A stretch of 59,985 bases of DNA from Rikenellaceae bacterium. GTDB taxonomy: Bacteria; Bacteroidota; Bacteroidia; Bacteroidales; UBA932. Below, one piece after another: positions 50,745-59,865 of the stretch (positions are counted from its first letter, which is position 1; every line of letters starts with the position of its first letter). The position numbers and the translations under genes are program-made. The notes under the pieces are model-generated. The model worked only from the letters and a program-made list of their open reading frames with translations. It was not told where the DNA came from and did not search any database. Location: NCBI GenBank assembly GCA_900771335.1, contig CAAGNP010000032.1:1-59985 (forward strand). Reading direction: 5' to 3'.

Positions 50745-51700
50745 TGATAAGATATATTAGAAATACAGTACTTGCAGCACTTCTGTCGCTTGTATCCATC
50801 GTAGGGGCCAGCGGACAGGAGGTGCTATCATCCACCTTCTCCAGAGATACCATTCTGATAGGTGATCAGGTGGAGTGGGGAGCCAGGGTGAATGTACCCG
50901 CAGATGTCACCATCTGGGTAGATTCGCTGCTCAATCCGGTCGTTCCCGGAGTGGAGCTTATAAAGGAGTACACTTTCGATACACTAAAGAAGAGGAAGAA
51001 TCACTACGATGTCGATATGAAGGCCATTATCACCTCATTCGACAGTGGTTCATACTACCTTCCAAGGCAGGTGATATATTTCTATAAAGGTGAGGAGCTG
51101 GTGGATACAGTGGTGATAGAGGGGAGAAATCTGGAGGTAACCACCATCCCTATCGATACAGCCACTTATCAGATGTACGACATCAAGGGGCCTTACACCT
51201 ATCCGGTCACATTCAAAGAGGTGATCCCATGGGCAGGTCTGGGTATTCTCCTTCTGGTGATAGCGTACATAATCTATAAGGCGATCAGAAACAGGAGGGA
51301 GAACAGGTCACTATTCGGCAAACCTGTAGTGAGCGACCCTCCACACATCACAGCACTCCGCTCTTTGGAGGAGATCAGAGGGAAAAAACTCTGGCAGAAC
51401 AACAAGGAGAAGGAGTATTACACAGAGATTACAGATACCATCAGGGAGTACCTGGATTCAAGATACGGCATCTCTACATTTGAGAAGACCACTGCCGAGA
51501 TAGTGAAGGAGCTGGAGAGTATGGAGGTAAGCGGTTCAGAATGGGAGGAGCTCAAGGAGATGTTCAATGTCTCCGACCTGGTGAAATTTGCGAAATACAA
51601 GGCTTCGGAGGGGGAGAACGAGAGGGCAATCCCTGTGGCGGTGAGATTTGTAAATGCCACCTATGTAACCAAACTGGAAGAGGAGGAGAATCATGGATAG
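50744..51700 (+). CDS. Bat-operon membrane protein with exported N-terminal domain
   Basis: A 318-residue protein. A signal peptide (AALLSLVSIVGASGQ) is followed by an extracytoplasmic beta domain of about 130 residues and a single helix near residues 165-185 (WAGLGILLLVIAYIIY). The cytoplasmic tail includes EYYTEITDTIREYLDSRYGI and ELESMEVSGSEWEELKEMF. This layout matches the conserved membrane protein that sits between DUF58 and BatA in Bacteroidetes. Overlaps on both sides (TAATG before, 8 bp after) show tight coupling. Its biochemical role is not known; it probably belongs to the Bat membrane complex. Confidence 0.82.
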   Translation: MIRYIRNTVLAALLSLVSIVGASGQEVLSSTFSRDTILIGDQVEWGARVNVPADVTIWVDSLLNPVVPGVELIKEYTFDTLKKRKNHYDVDMKAIITSFDSGSYYLPRQVIYFYKGEELVDTVVIEGRNLEVTTIPIDTATYQMYDIKGPYTYPVTFKEVIPWAGLGILLLVIAYIIYKAIRNRRENRSLFGKPVVSDPPHITALRSLEEIRGKKLWQNNKEKEYYTEITDTIREYLDSRYGISTFEKTTAEIVKELESMEVSGSEWEELKEMFNVSDLVKFAKYKASEGENERAIPVAVRFVNATYVTKLEEEENHG

Positions 51701-52688
51701 TATCTTTTTCGAATACCCCAAACTCCTCTATCTGGAGTTCCTGCTCCTCCCTATGATAGGGATCTATCTTTACAGGGAGTTGAGGAGGAAGAACCCATCG
51801 CTGGTAGTGTCGTCTGCTGCACCATACAGATTCAAAGGGAATCCTTTGCATAAGATTTTGCGCCATACCCCATTTGTAATGAGGTGCATTGCGGTAGCGG
51901 CGATAATTGTTGCGATAGCAAGACCAAGATCCTCTTCGATGTTTGAGAAGATTGACTCGGAGGGTATCGATATAGTATTGGCAATGGATATTTCGACCAG
52001 TATGCTTGCAAGGGACTTTGAGCCCGACAGGATAGGGGCGTCGAAGGATATTGCCATCCAATTCATTGCCGAGAGGCCTACCGACAGGATCGGCGTGGTG
52101 GTGTTTGCCGGGGAGAGCTTTACCCAGGCCCCATTGACCACCGACAGGTCTACCCTTATAAACTTGATGAAGGAGGTGGAGTGCGGAATTATCGAGGATG
52201 GTACCGCCATTGGCAATGGGCTTGCAAACGCAGTGGCCAGATTAAAGGACAGCCCTGCCAAAAGCCGCGTGATCATCCTATTGACCGATGGTGTCAATAA
52301 TAGAGGCGAGATCGCGCCGCAAATGGCCATTGAGATAGCCAAGACCTACGGGATCAGGGTTTATACTATTGGAGTCGGAGCAATGGGTGAGGCCCCATAT
52401 CCGATGATGACCCCATACGGAGTGAAGGAGATGATGGTGAAGGTGGAGATAGACGAGGAGCTTTTGAAGCAGATTGCCACAGAGACAGGCGGAGAGTATT
52501 TCCGTGCCACAGACAATACCAAACTGCTGGAGATCTACCGTCAGATCAACGATATGGAGAAGAGCAAAACCACTGTGGACTCTTTCCCTCTATATAAGGA
52601 GGAGTTCCTGCGCTTTGGACTTATTGCTCTGGTCGCACTGTTTGTAGAATTGATTGTAAGACTTTTTGGAGCGAGGAGGATAGTATAA
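51693..52688 (+). CDS. batA: VWA-domain membrane protein BatA
   Basis: A 331-residue inner-membrane protein. Two N-terminal helices (LYLEFLLLPMIGIYLY and MRCIAVAAIIVAIARP) are followed by a VWA domain with an intact MIDAS: DISTS in VLAMDISTSMLARDF, a downstream threonine in TTDR, and DG in LLTDGVNNRGE. A C-terminal helix follows. Bat proteins are linked to aerotolerance in Bacteroides and to fitness in other bacteria; the molecular role is unclear. The gene overlaps its upstream neighbour by 8 bp and the BatB-BatC gene by one base. Confidence 0.92.
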   Translation: MDSIFFEYPKLLYLEFLLLPMIGIYLYRELRRKNPSLVVSSAAPYRFKGNPLHKILRHTPFVMRCIAVAAIIVAIARPRSSSMFEKIDSEGIDIVLAMDISTSMLARDFEPDRIGASKDIAIQFIAERPTDRIGVVVFAGESFTQAPLTTDRSTLINLMKEVECGIIEDGTAIGNGLANAVARLKDSPAKSRVIILLTDGVNNRGEIAPQMAIEIAKTYGIRVYTIGVGAMGEAPYPMMTPYGVKEMMVKVEIDEELLKQIATETGGEYFRATDNTKLLEIYRQINDMEKSKTTVDSFPLYKEEFLRFGLIALVALFVELIVRLFGARRIV

Positions 52689-54406
52689 TGATACATTTTG
52701 CACAAGGAGAATATCTGTTTTTAATATTCCTTATACCACTTTTCTTCGTGGTCTACTGGCTTATGCTCAGAGGGAGAAAGAGGAGAGTGGCGAAGTTTGG
52801 GGACCCTGAACTGGTAGCCAGACTTACCCCTGAGAGGTCTTCTAAGAAGGGGTGGGTAAAACTCTTGTTCTACTCATTGGCATTTTTCTTCTTCTCTATC
52901 GGACTTGCGCGTCCTCAGATAGGTGCCACCCTTAAAAAACAGGAGGTGACAGGTGCAGAGATTATGATCGCACTTGATGTCTCTAACTCTATGTTGGCTG
53001 AGGACTATTATCCAAACCGTCTGGAGAGGGCCAAGCTGGCAATATCCAAACTGGTGGACAGACTTCAGGATGACAGGATAGGTCTGGTGGTGTTTGCAGG
53101 GCAGTCATTTGTCCAGCTCCCTATCACCACAGACTATGTGTCGGCCAAAATATTCCTTAACAGCATTACCACCGAGAGTATCCCTGTGCAGGGAACCGCT
53201 CTGGGGGAGGCCATCCTTACCTGTGTCAAGAGCTTCAGTATGGAGAGTGAGAACAGTAGGGCCATTATCCTTATCACAGATGGTGAAAACCATGAGGATG
53301 ACCCTGTAAGCGCAGCCAAGGATGCCACCACTATGGGGGCGAGGGTCTTTTGTGTCGGTGTTGGCTCGGTGGAGGGTAAGCCAATCCCTAAAGATGGGGA
53401 GCTGATGAAGGATAAGGATGGAAATATAGTGGTTACCCGTCTGGATGAACAGACCCTCAGGGATGTGGCCAATGCCGGTGACGGTCTTTATGTGAGGGCA
53501 GGGACATCGGAATTTGGTTTGAACCCTATCATCGATGAGATCAGAGATATGGAGGAGAAGAGGTATCAGAATGTGGTATTTGAGGAGTTTGATGAGCAAT
53601 ATATGTATTTCTTCGGTATAGCATTGTTCTTTCTTATGATAGAGTTTTTGATCAATAACCGCAGAAACAGGAGGAAGCTGTTTGTAATGGTGACCCTTCT
53701 GCTCTCCCTCCCGGTTTTCGGCCAGGTGGACAAGAGGGAGGTGCGCTCAGGCAACAGGGCCTACAAGGATGGTGACTACCAGCAGGCAGAGATCGATTAC
53801 AGAAGGGGTATTCTGAAGGATTCCACATCCATCGCTGCGCAATACAATCTGGGAAATACCCTTTACAAACTGGAGAACTATCAGGAGGCGGCCAAGCACT
53901 TTGACACCATCAAAGATTCGCTTCAGAGCGGCACGATGGAGCGCAGCTCGGACTATTTCCACAATGTGGGGAATGTGGCCCTCAAGGAGAAGAAATATCA
54001 GGAGGCAGTAGATGCATTCAAGGAGTCGCTCAGACGCAATCCTTACGATATGGAGACCAAGTCCAATCTTGCTTATGCCCAGAAGAAACTGGAAGATCAG
54101 CAGAACCAGCAGCAACAACAGCAGCAGGATCAGAATCAGAATCAGAATCAGAACCAGAATCAAAACCAAAACCAGGATCAGGACCAGCAGCAACAGCAAG
54201 ATCAGAATCAAAATCAGAACCAGAACCAGAATCAGGATCAGGACAAACAGGATCAGCAAAAGCAGCAGGCTCCCCCTAAGATCACACCTCAGACGGCACA
54301 GCAGATGCTGCAGGCTATAGAGGACAAGGAGAAAGAGACTCAGGACAAGGTGAACAAGGAGAAGGCTGAGAGGGTCAAGTCAAAACAGAAAGAGAAAAAT
54401 TGGTAA
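52688..54406 (+). CDS. BatB-BatC fusion: VWA domain plus TPR domain with Asn/Gln-rich tail
   Basis: A 572-residue protein. Residues 1-330 are a BatB-type VWA protein, with membrane helices near 10-25 and 60-75 and the MIDAS DVSNS in IMIALDVSNSMLAEDYYPNR. It continues with VVFAGQSFVQLPITTDYVSA, ITDGENHEDDP and a final helix near 310. A second hydrophobic stretch, LFVMVTLLLSLPVFGQ, looks like the former BatC signal peptide. TPR repeats (NRAYKDGDYQQAEIDYRRGI, NLGNTLYKLENYQEAAKHF, GNVALKEKKYQEAVDAF) follow at about 355-470. A tail of about 60 residues, almost all Gln, Asn and Asp, precedes a charged end. In many Bacteroides these are two genes. Confidence 0.9.
   Translation: MIHFAQGEYLFLIFLIPLFFVVYWLMLRGRKRRVAKFGDPELVARLTPERSSKKGWVKLLFYSLAFFFFSIGLARPQIGATLKKQEVTGAEIMIALDVSNSMLAEDYYPNRLERAKLAISKLVDRLQDDRIGLVVFAGQSFVQLPITTDYVSAKIFLNSITTESIPVQGTALGEAILTCVKSFSMESENSRAIILITDGENHEDDPVSAAKDATTMGARVFCVGVGSVEGKPIPKDGELMKDKDGNIVVTRLDEQTLRDVANAGDGLYVRAGTSEFGLNPIIDEIRDMEEKRYQNVVFEEFDEQYMYFFGIALFFLMIEFLINNRRNRRKLFVMVTLLLSLPVFGQVDKREVRSGNRAYKDGDYQQAEIDYRRGILKDSTSIAAQYNLGNTLYKLENYQEAAKHFDTIKDSLQSGTMERSSDYFHNVGNVALKEKKYQEAVDAFKESLRRNPYDMETKSNLAYAQKKLEDQQNQQQQQQQDQNQNQNQNQNQNQNQDQDQQQQQDQNQNQNQNQNQDQDKQDQQKQQAPPKITPQTAQQMLQAIEDKEKETQDKVNKEKAERVKSKQKEKNW
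54094..54260 (+). repeat. Coding microsatellite for QN/QD repeats
   Basis: Runs of CAG/CAA, then (CAG/A AAT/C) six-base units, encode the Gln/Asn/Asp-rich tail of the BatB-BatC protein. Units are interrupted by GAT and synonymous changes. Length variation by slippage would stay in frame because the unit is 6 bp. Confidence 0.8.
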
Positions 54407-54414
54407 GAAATAAT

Positions 54415-56226
54415 ATGAAGCAAATACCACTAAAGTTTTTATTGTTGCTCACACTCCTGTTGAGCTTCACCACGGTGAAAGCCCAGCACAGCCTGAGTGT
54501 GGAGGCACCAAATGTGGTGGCACTGGACGAGGCGTTCAGACTTGTGTATACTGCCACCGGGAAGACCAAGGAGTTTACACCTCCCCAGATAGAAGATTTC
54601 CAGGTATTGGCAGGACCCACCACATCCACCATGTCGAGTACAAACATCGTGAATGGGCAGAGGACTCACACCTATCAGCAGAGCTATACCTATATACTAC
54701 TTGCCAAAAGTGAAGGTAAGTTTACCATTCCCGCGGCATCAGTGGTGATAGACAAAGAGACCTATACCTCCAAAAGCATCACCATTGAGGTGGTCAAGAG
54801 TACTAAAAAGTCTGATTCCTCAGATTCCGGTAATGGTGTGAACGGAAGAGACCGCTACCCGTCGATAGGGGAGGATGACATCAAGTTGACATTGACCTTG
54901 AGCAAGAGCAAAGTGGTGAAAGGTGAGCCTGTGATCGCTACCCTGAAGCTGCTGACCCGAACCAATATCAGTGGTGTGGAGGATATCAAATTCCCCTCTT
55001 TCAACGGCTTCTGGAGCCAGGAGATAGAGGCTCCATCAAATCTGGAGTTTGTCCGTGAGACCCATAACGGTGAGATTTACAGTGCCGCATTGCTCCGCAA
55101 ATATATGCTACTTCCACAGCAGACAGGTGAACTTTATATAGATCCTGCGGAGATGATTTGTGCAGTGCAGGTGAGATCAAATGCACCTTCCCGCTCGATA
55201 TTTGACGATTTCTTCGACAATTACCAGACCCTTAAAAAGAGGATTCATACCCCCAGAATGGCAGTGGTAGTATCACCACTTCCAAGTGGGGCCCCAGCCT
55301 CATTTACCGGAGGTGTAGGTAATTACAAACTCGATGTGAAGGTGTCGAGGGATTCCCTAAGTGCCCACGAGGCGGCCTCTCTGATTGTTACCATATCGGG
55401 AACCGGCAACCTCAATCTTATCGAGGCACCAAAGGTGAACTTCCCTCCAGACTTCGAGGTGTATGATGTCAAGAGGAGGGAGGATATTGCCACTACTGCT
55501 CATGGCTCTTCCGGTTCCAAGATCTTTGAATATCCGTTTATTCCGAGAAGCTCAGGTGAGTTTGAAATAGAACCAGTATTGTTCAGTTATTATAATGTGA
55601 ACAGCAATAAATATGTATCCCTCAAATCTGAGCCAAAGGTGATAAATGTGGCAAGAGGTGAGGAGAGCGGTGCCACTGTTATCCCATCCGGAGTCAGTAA
55701 GCAGAGTGTTAAATCGCTTGGCGAGGATGTGAGATATATCGTAACCTCTTCAGCACACTTGAAGAAAGGGGATGCCTTTGCCATTGCCTCTGTGGGCTTC
55801 TGGTGTGGAATGGGGGGTGTTGTTGTACTATTCTTCCTGGCTGCTTATATCCTGGAGAAGAGCATTGCTCGCAGGCAGGATGTAGTGGGCAGAAGGAACA
55901 GAAGGGCTAAGAAGGTGGCGAAGGAGAGATTGAAGAGGGCTGAGTCTTTCTTGAAGCAGGAGCTCTATACTGCATTCTACGAAGAGCTGCATAAGGCGAT
56001 TTTGGGGTATTTGTCAGACAAACTGATGATCCCTGCAGGTGAGCTGAATAGAGATGTTATACGTGAGAAACTGATATCAAAAGGTTCATCAGATGAATTG
56101 GTGGCAGCGTTGGAGGCTGTAGTGGATGCTTGCGAGTATGCAAGATATGCCCCTTCTTCGGGTACTACTGCCATGGATAACCACTATCAGGAGGCGGTGA
56201 GAGTTATTTCTGAAATTGAAAGCTAA
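54415..56226 (+). CDS. batD: BatD-family exported protein
   Basis: A 603-residue protein. A signal peptide (LLLLTLLLSFTTVKAQ) is followed by a long extracytoplasmic beta region with the BatD start SLSVEAPNVVALDEAFRLVY, then FQVLAGPTTSTMSSTNIVNG and YTSKSITIEVV. One helix near residues 460-485 (GGVVVLFFLAAYILE) and a cytoplasmic helical tail follow. The ATG at 54415 starts a good signal peptide and is used instead of an in-frame TTG at 54400. The stop overlaps the next gene by one base. BatD belongs to the aerotolerance operon and probably assembles with the VWA proteins. Confidence 0.92.
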   Translation: MKQIPLKFLLLLTLLLSFTTVKAQHSLSVEAPNVVALDEAFRLVYTATGKTKEFTPPQIEDFQVLAGPTTSTMSSTNIVNGQRTHTYQQSYTYILLAKSEGKFTIPAASVVIDKETYTSKSITIEVVKSTKKSDSSDSGNGVNGRDRYPSIGEDDIKLTLTLSKSKVVKGEPVIATLKLLTRTNISGVEDIKFPSFNGFWSQEIEAPSNLEFVRETHNGEIYSAALLRKYMLLPQQTGELYIDPAEMICAVQVRSNAPSRSIFDDFFDNYQTLKKRIHTPRMAVVVSPLPSGAPASFTGGVGNYKLDVKVSRDSLSAHEAASLIVTISGTGNLNLIEAPKVNFPPDFEVYDVKRREDIATTAHGSSGSKIFEYPFIPRSSGEFEIEPVLFSYYNVNSNKYVSLKSEPKVINVARGEESGATVIPSGVSKQSVKSLGEDVRYIVTSSAHLKKGDAFAIASVGFWCGMGGVVVLFFLAAYILEKSIARRQDVVGRRNRRAKKVAKERLKRAESFLKQELYTAFYEELHKAILGYLSDKLMIPAGELNRDVIREKLISKGSSDELVAALEAVVDACEYARYAPSSGTTAMDNHYQEAVRVISEIES

Positions 56227-56993
56227 TGGTTATGAAAAGAGCAATATTGTTTTTGGCCCTGGTGATGCTCTCTCTATCCGCATTTGCGACTGAGAGGGGA
56301 GACTCCTTGTGGAATGCCGGGGTGGAGTGCTATGCGTCGGACGATTTTGAAGGGGCACTGCACCATTTTAAAGAGTTGGAAAATCTGGGATACAAATCCC
56401 CGGAGCTTTATTATAATATGGGTAATACCTATTATAAAATGAGCGGATATATAGCTTACTCGATCCTCTACTATGAGAGGGCTTTGAAACTGGACCCTTC
56501 GTATAAAGATGCATTGTCCAATCTCGAATTTGTTCGCCAGTTTACATTGGACAAGATCGAGGTAGTACCTGAATTTGTGCTTGTTACCTGGTTTAAAACC
56601 GTAAGGCAGGGACTTTCGTCCAATGGATGGGCTTATCTGGCTCTGACTTTTATGGTGATTTTGGCTGCCCTTCTCCTCCTTTTCAGGTTTGGGAGAAATC
56701 TGGCGTTGCGAAAAATATCTTTCGCTTTTGCCATAATTGTCACTATATTTATGGCCATTTCTGTGATTTTTTCATTTGGATTGAAGGGTGAGATGGAGTC
56801 TGAAGATGGAGCTGTGGTGGTAAATCCTGTAAGCTCGGTGAAGAGTTCTCCGAACAATACAGGCAAGTCGCTCTTCATTATTCATGAAGGGACCAATGTG
56901 ACTGTCCTCGAGGAGCTTGGACAGTGGTATAAAGTGGAATTGAGTGACGGAAGACAGGGCTGGGTAGTAAAAAGAGACATTGAAATTATTTAA
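56226..56993 (+). CDS. batE: BatE-type TPR protein with C-terminal SH3 domain
   Basis: A 255-residue membrane protein. A signal peptide is followed by TPR repeats (DSLWNAGVECYASDDFEGAL, ELYYNMGNTYYKMSGYIAYS, YYERALKLDPSYKDALSNLE). Two membrane helices lie near 140-185 (LALTFMVILAALLLLF, AFAIIVTIFMAISVIF). A bacterial SH3 domain comes last (FIIHEGTNVTVLEELGQWYK, DGRQGWVVKRD). It closes the Bat operon. The start overlaps the batD stop (TAATG); a second ATG 6 bp on is an alternative. The SH3 domain may contact peptidoglycan in the periplasm. Confidence 0.9.
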   Translation: MVMKRAILFLALVMLSLSAFATERGDSLWNAGVECYASDDFEGALHHFKELENLGYKSPELYYNMGNTYYKMSGYIAYSILYYERALKLDPSYKDALSNLEFVRQFTLDKIEVVPEFVLVTWFKTVRQGLSSNGWAYLALTFMVILAALLLLFRFGRNLALRKISFAFAIIVTIFMAISVIFSFGLKGEMESEDGAVVVNPVSSVKSSPNNTGKSLFIIHEGTNVTVLEELGQWYKVELSDGRQGWVVKRDIEII

Positions 56994-57013
56994 TACTATA
57001 AACGGATAAAACT

Positions 57014-58405
57014 ATGACACTAATCAAATCTATCTCTGGTATCAGAGGTACCATCGGTGGGGAAGTGGGCGATTGCCTTACCCCTGTGGACATTGTTAAA
57101 TTCACTTCAGCTTATGCTGTAAGACTTAAAGAGAGAATCCCTGGAAAGGAGAGATATAAAGTGGTAGTCGGCAGAGACGCACGCCTTTCAGGAAAAATGG
57201 TCGATTCAGTTGTTTGCGGTACCCTTATGGCTTGCGGTATCGATGTGGTGAATGCAGGTCTTGCATCTACCCCTACTACCGAGATGGCTGTTATTTTCGA
57301 GCAGGCTGACGGCGGTATTATCCTTACTGCATCACACAACCCAAAACAATGGAACGCCCTCAAACTTCTTAACGAGAAAGGCGAGTTCCTTGATGCAGAA
57401 GAGGGTGCAAAACTTCTTGCAGTAGCTGAGGCTGAAAGCTTTGATTTCGCTGATGTGGATAACCTTGGTACCATCGAGTATAAAGATTTTACCCAACAAC
57501 ATATCTATGCAGTTCTTGCACAGCCACTTGTAGATGTAGAGGCTATCTACAAAGCTGGTTTCAAAGTGGCTTTGGATGCTGTCAACTCAGTGGGTGGCGT
57601 GATTATGCCAAAGCTTCTTGAGGCTCTTGGTGTACAGTGCGAATGTGTTCACTGCGAACCTACAGGTCACTTTGCACACAACCCTGAACCACTTCCTGCT
57701 CACCTTGTAGACCTTTCTGCCAAGGTAGTGGAGACTGGTGCAGATTTCGGTATCTCAGTAGACCCTGACGTGGACAGACTTGCTCTTATCTGCGAAGATG
57801 GCAAGCCTTTCGGCGAGGAGTATACCCTTGTATCTGTTTCAGACTATGTTCTTCAGAATATCAAAGGTTCTACAGTATCCAACCTTTCATCTTCAAGAGC
57901 ACTTAGAGATGTAACTGAGGCTCACGGCTGCACATATACAGCTGCTGCTGTAGGTGAGGTTAATGTCGTTACTGAGATGAGACGTACAAATGCTGTTATC
58001 GGTGGTGAAGGCAATGGTGGTGTTATCTTCCCTGATCTTCACGCAGGCCGTGACGCCCTTATCGGTGTGGCTCTATTCCTTTCTAACCTTGCACACAAGA
58101 AGATGAAAGTATCTGAGCTCAGAGCTACATATCCACCATACGTGATCTCAAAGAACAAAATAGAGCTTTCTGACCCTGTCCTTATCGACAAGATTCTTGA
58201 GGAGGTGAAGAAAGAGTTCGCAAATGAGAGAATCACCACTATCGACGGTGTGAAGATCGACTTTGACGCTGAGAAGATGTGGGTACACCTCAGAAAATCA
58301 AATACCGAGCCTATCATCCGTATCTACTCTGAGGCTTCTGACGAGGCTAAGGCTGAGGCACTTGCACAGAGAGTTATTGCGGTAGCAAATAGAATTAAAG
58401 GTTAA
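57014..58405 (+). CDS. glmM: Phosphoglucosamine mutase (phosphohexomutase family)
   Basis: A 463-residue alpha-D-phosphohexomutase. It has SISGIRGTIGGEVGDCLTP at the N terminus and the active serine loop LTASHNPKQWNALK. The metal site DPDVDRLALI, the sugar-binding GGEGNGGVIFP and the phosphate loop RKSNTEPIIRIYSEA follow. The GIRG start and overall length favour GlmM, which converts glucosamine-6-phosphate to glucosamine-1-phosphate for peptidoglycan and LPS, over a phosphomannomutase, but the substrate is not certain. It overlaps the DUF1343 gene by one base. Confidence 0.87.
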   Translation: MTLIKSISGIRGTIGGEVGDCLTPVDIVKFTSAYAVRLKERIPGKERYKVVVGRDARLSGKMVDSVVCGTLMACGIDVVNAGLASTPTTEMAVIFEQADGGIILTASHNPKQWNALKLLNEKGEFLDAEEGAKLLAVAEAESFDFADVDNLGTIEYKDFTQQHIYAVLAQPLVDVEAIYKAGFKVALDAVNSVGGVIMPKLLEALGVQCECVHCEPTGHFAHNPEPLPAHLVDLSAKVVETGADFGISVDPDVDRLALICEDGKPFGEEYTLVSVSDYVLQNIKGSTVSNLSSSRALRDVTEAHGCTYTAAAVGEVNVVTEMRRTNAVIGGEGNGGVIFPDLHAGRDALIGVALFLSNLAHKKMKVSELRATYPPYVISKNKIELSDPVLIDKILEEVKKEFANERITTIDGVKIDFDAEKMWVHLRKSNTEPIIRIYSEASDEAKAEALAQRVIAVANRIKG

Positions 58406-59526
58406 TGTTCTCGTTCAGAACTACACCTCTGGATCAGCAGCCCGACATTGTCCTGGCAAAGGGAAATGTCGGGGTGCTTTGCAATCAGGTGGCATGGAAT
58501 CCCGAGAAAGGGGAGTACCTTTTCGAAACACTCCATCGCGCTGGGAACCTAAAAAAGGTTTTCGTCCCTACAGAGGAGCTTGAAGGGTATGCCGCCCTCA
58601 ATCTTGACGGATGTGAATTCATTCCGATGGAGGAGATGGTGGAGAACCTTTCAGGGATTGATGCCATAATAGTCGAGCTACAGGAGATAGGGACCCGCTA
58701 TACACCTATAATAGACCTGATGGGTGCCCTTTTCGGTACCATACACCAGCAGGGTCTAGAAATATCTGTCTATGTGCTTGACAGGGAGAACCCTACAGGG
58801 CGATGTGTGGAGGGGACTATGGGTTCACTTGGTATACCACACAGGCATGGATTGACCCTCGGTGAGATCGCCAACATGTTCCATACCGAGATGGGTGCCA
58901 AATTTCCGCTCCATATAATATCCTATCTGGTACGCTCCGCTACCCAGTATATGATGCCATGGAGTATCCCTCCGATGGATGATGTGGCGGGGATGTTCAC
59001 ATCGGTATTCTATGGAGGCCAATATTTATGGAGAGGGACCAATGTTACACCCGGTATCGGGACTACCCGTCCATATGAGATGTTCGGTGCACCATTCATG
59101 AAGACTCTGGGTGACTATTGTGCCAGAAATGGGTTGCGGAACTGGAATGACCCTTCCGGCCCCATATACGATCCGGCCACTTTTATCAGGTGGACCAAAT
59201 TCGTCCCAGGAGAAGGGAGATATGCAGGGGAGGAGTGCTACGGCTTTCAGCTGCTGCAGAACCCGGGAGTGCAATACCATGCCCTCGGTCACACCCTTAG
59301 AATCATGAGATTTGTCAGGAGCGAGTGTCCGGAGTTCGATATCGAGTGCGGACTTGAGGAGATTCTCGATGACAATATCCTCATGGAATATGTCAGAGGT
59401 GTCGATATATGGGACGAGGTGAAAGAGAATATCAAAGTGGAGGAGCAGAAATGGATCCGCAAAGCGAAAAAATATCTCCTCTACGATGATAGTTTGTGGA
59501 GAATCAAGCAAATATTTTCAAAATAA
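58405..59526 (+). CDS. DUF1343 / NamZ-like protein
   Basis: A 373-residue protein of the DUF1343 (PF07075) family, some members of which are exo-beta-N-acetylmuramidases (NamZ). Visible family segments are GNVGVLCNQVAWNPEKGEYL, VELQEIGTRYTPIIDLMGAL, VYVLDRENPTGR, FYGGQYLWRGTNVTPGIGTT and RPYEMFGAP. The usual N-terminal signal sequence is not seen, so it may act in the cytoplasm in muropeptide recycling. The start overlaps the glmM stop (TAATG), which would link amino-sugar salvage with GlmM. The enzyme activity is inferred from family. Confidence 0.85.
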   Translation: MFSFRTTPLDQQPDIVLAKGNVGVLCNQVAWNPEKGEYLFETLHRAGNLKKVFVPTEELEGYAALNLDGCEFIPMEEMVENLSGIDAIIVELQEIGTRYTPIIDLMGALFGTIHQQGLEISVYVLDRENPTGRCVEGTMGSLGIPHRHGLTLGEIANMFHTEMGAKFPLHIISYLVRSATQYMMPWSIPPMDDVAGMFTSVFYGGQYLWRGTNVTPGIGTTRPYEMFGAPFMKTLGDYCARNGLRNWNDPSGPIYDPATFIRWTKFVPGEGRYAGEECYGFQLLQNPGVQYHALGHTLRIMRFVRSECPEFDIECGLEEILDDNILMEYVRGVDIWDEVKENIKVEEQKWIRKAKKYLLYDDSLWRIKQIFSK

Positions 59527-59527
59527 A

Positions 59528-59559
59528 TTTGCAGTGAAAGTAAATAATATCTACTTTTG
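59528..59559 (+). promoter_or_regulatory. Promoter of the L31 gene
   Basis: TTTG (59528-59531), 20 bp, then TACTTTTG (59552-59559) gives the Bacteroidetes -33/-7 pattern. The rpmE2 start codon is 26 bp downstream. The -33 element begins right after the DUF1343 stop. Confidence 0.72.
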
Positions 59560-59585
59560 CTGCCCGTAATTAAAAACCAATAGAA

Positions 59586-59831
59586 ATGAAAAAAGGAATT
59601 CATCCCGAAACCTACCGTCTTGTAGCTTTCAAGGATATGTCAAATGAGCACGTGTTCATCACCCGCTCTTGCGTTAATACTAAAGAGACCATCGAAATCG
59701 AAGGTGTTGAATACCCTCTAGTAAAGGTCGAAATCTCTAACACATCTCACCCTTTCTACACAGGAAAGATGAAACTTGTGGATACTGCCGGCCGCGTGGA
59801 CAAATTCTACCAAAGATACAAAAGAAAATAA
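59586..59831 (+). CDS. rpmE2: 50S ribosomal protein L31, type B
   Basis: An 81-residue ribosomal protein with the type B L31 pattern: MKKGIHPETYRLVAFKDMSN, then FITRSC, and the C-terminal SHPFYTGKMKLVDTAGRVDK and FYQRYKRK. It lacks the zinc-binding CxxC motifs of type A L31, and has a single Cys. Type B forms do not need zinc and are often induced when zinc is low, but no Zur-type site is evident upstream. It has its own promoter and stands alone before the insertion sequence. Confidence 0.95.
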   Translation: MKKGIHPETYRLVAFKDMSNEHVFITRSCVNTKETIEIEGVEYPLVKVEISNTSHPFYTGKMKLVDTAGRVDKFYQRYKRK

Positions 59832-59865
59832 GCTGCCAAGACAGTATAAAAATAGCGACTCTGAC

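Noticed and set aside
54094..54260. Short regularly spaced repeats that might be a CRISPR array
   Set aside because: They are in-frame Gln/Asn codons inside the BatB-BatC gene, with no spacers.
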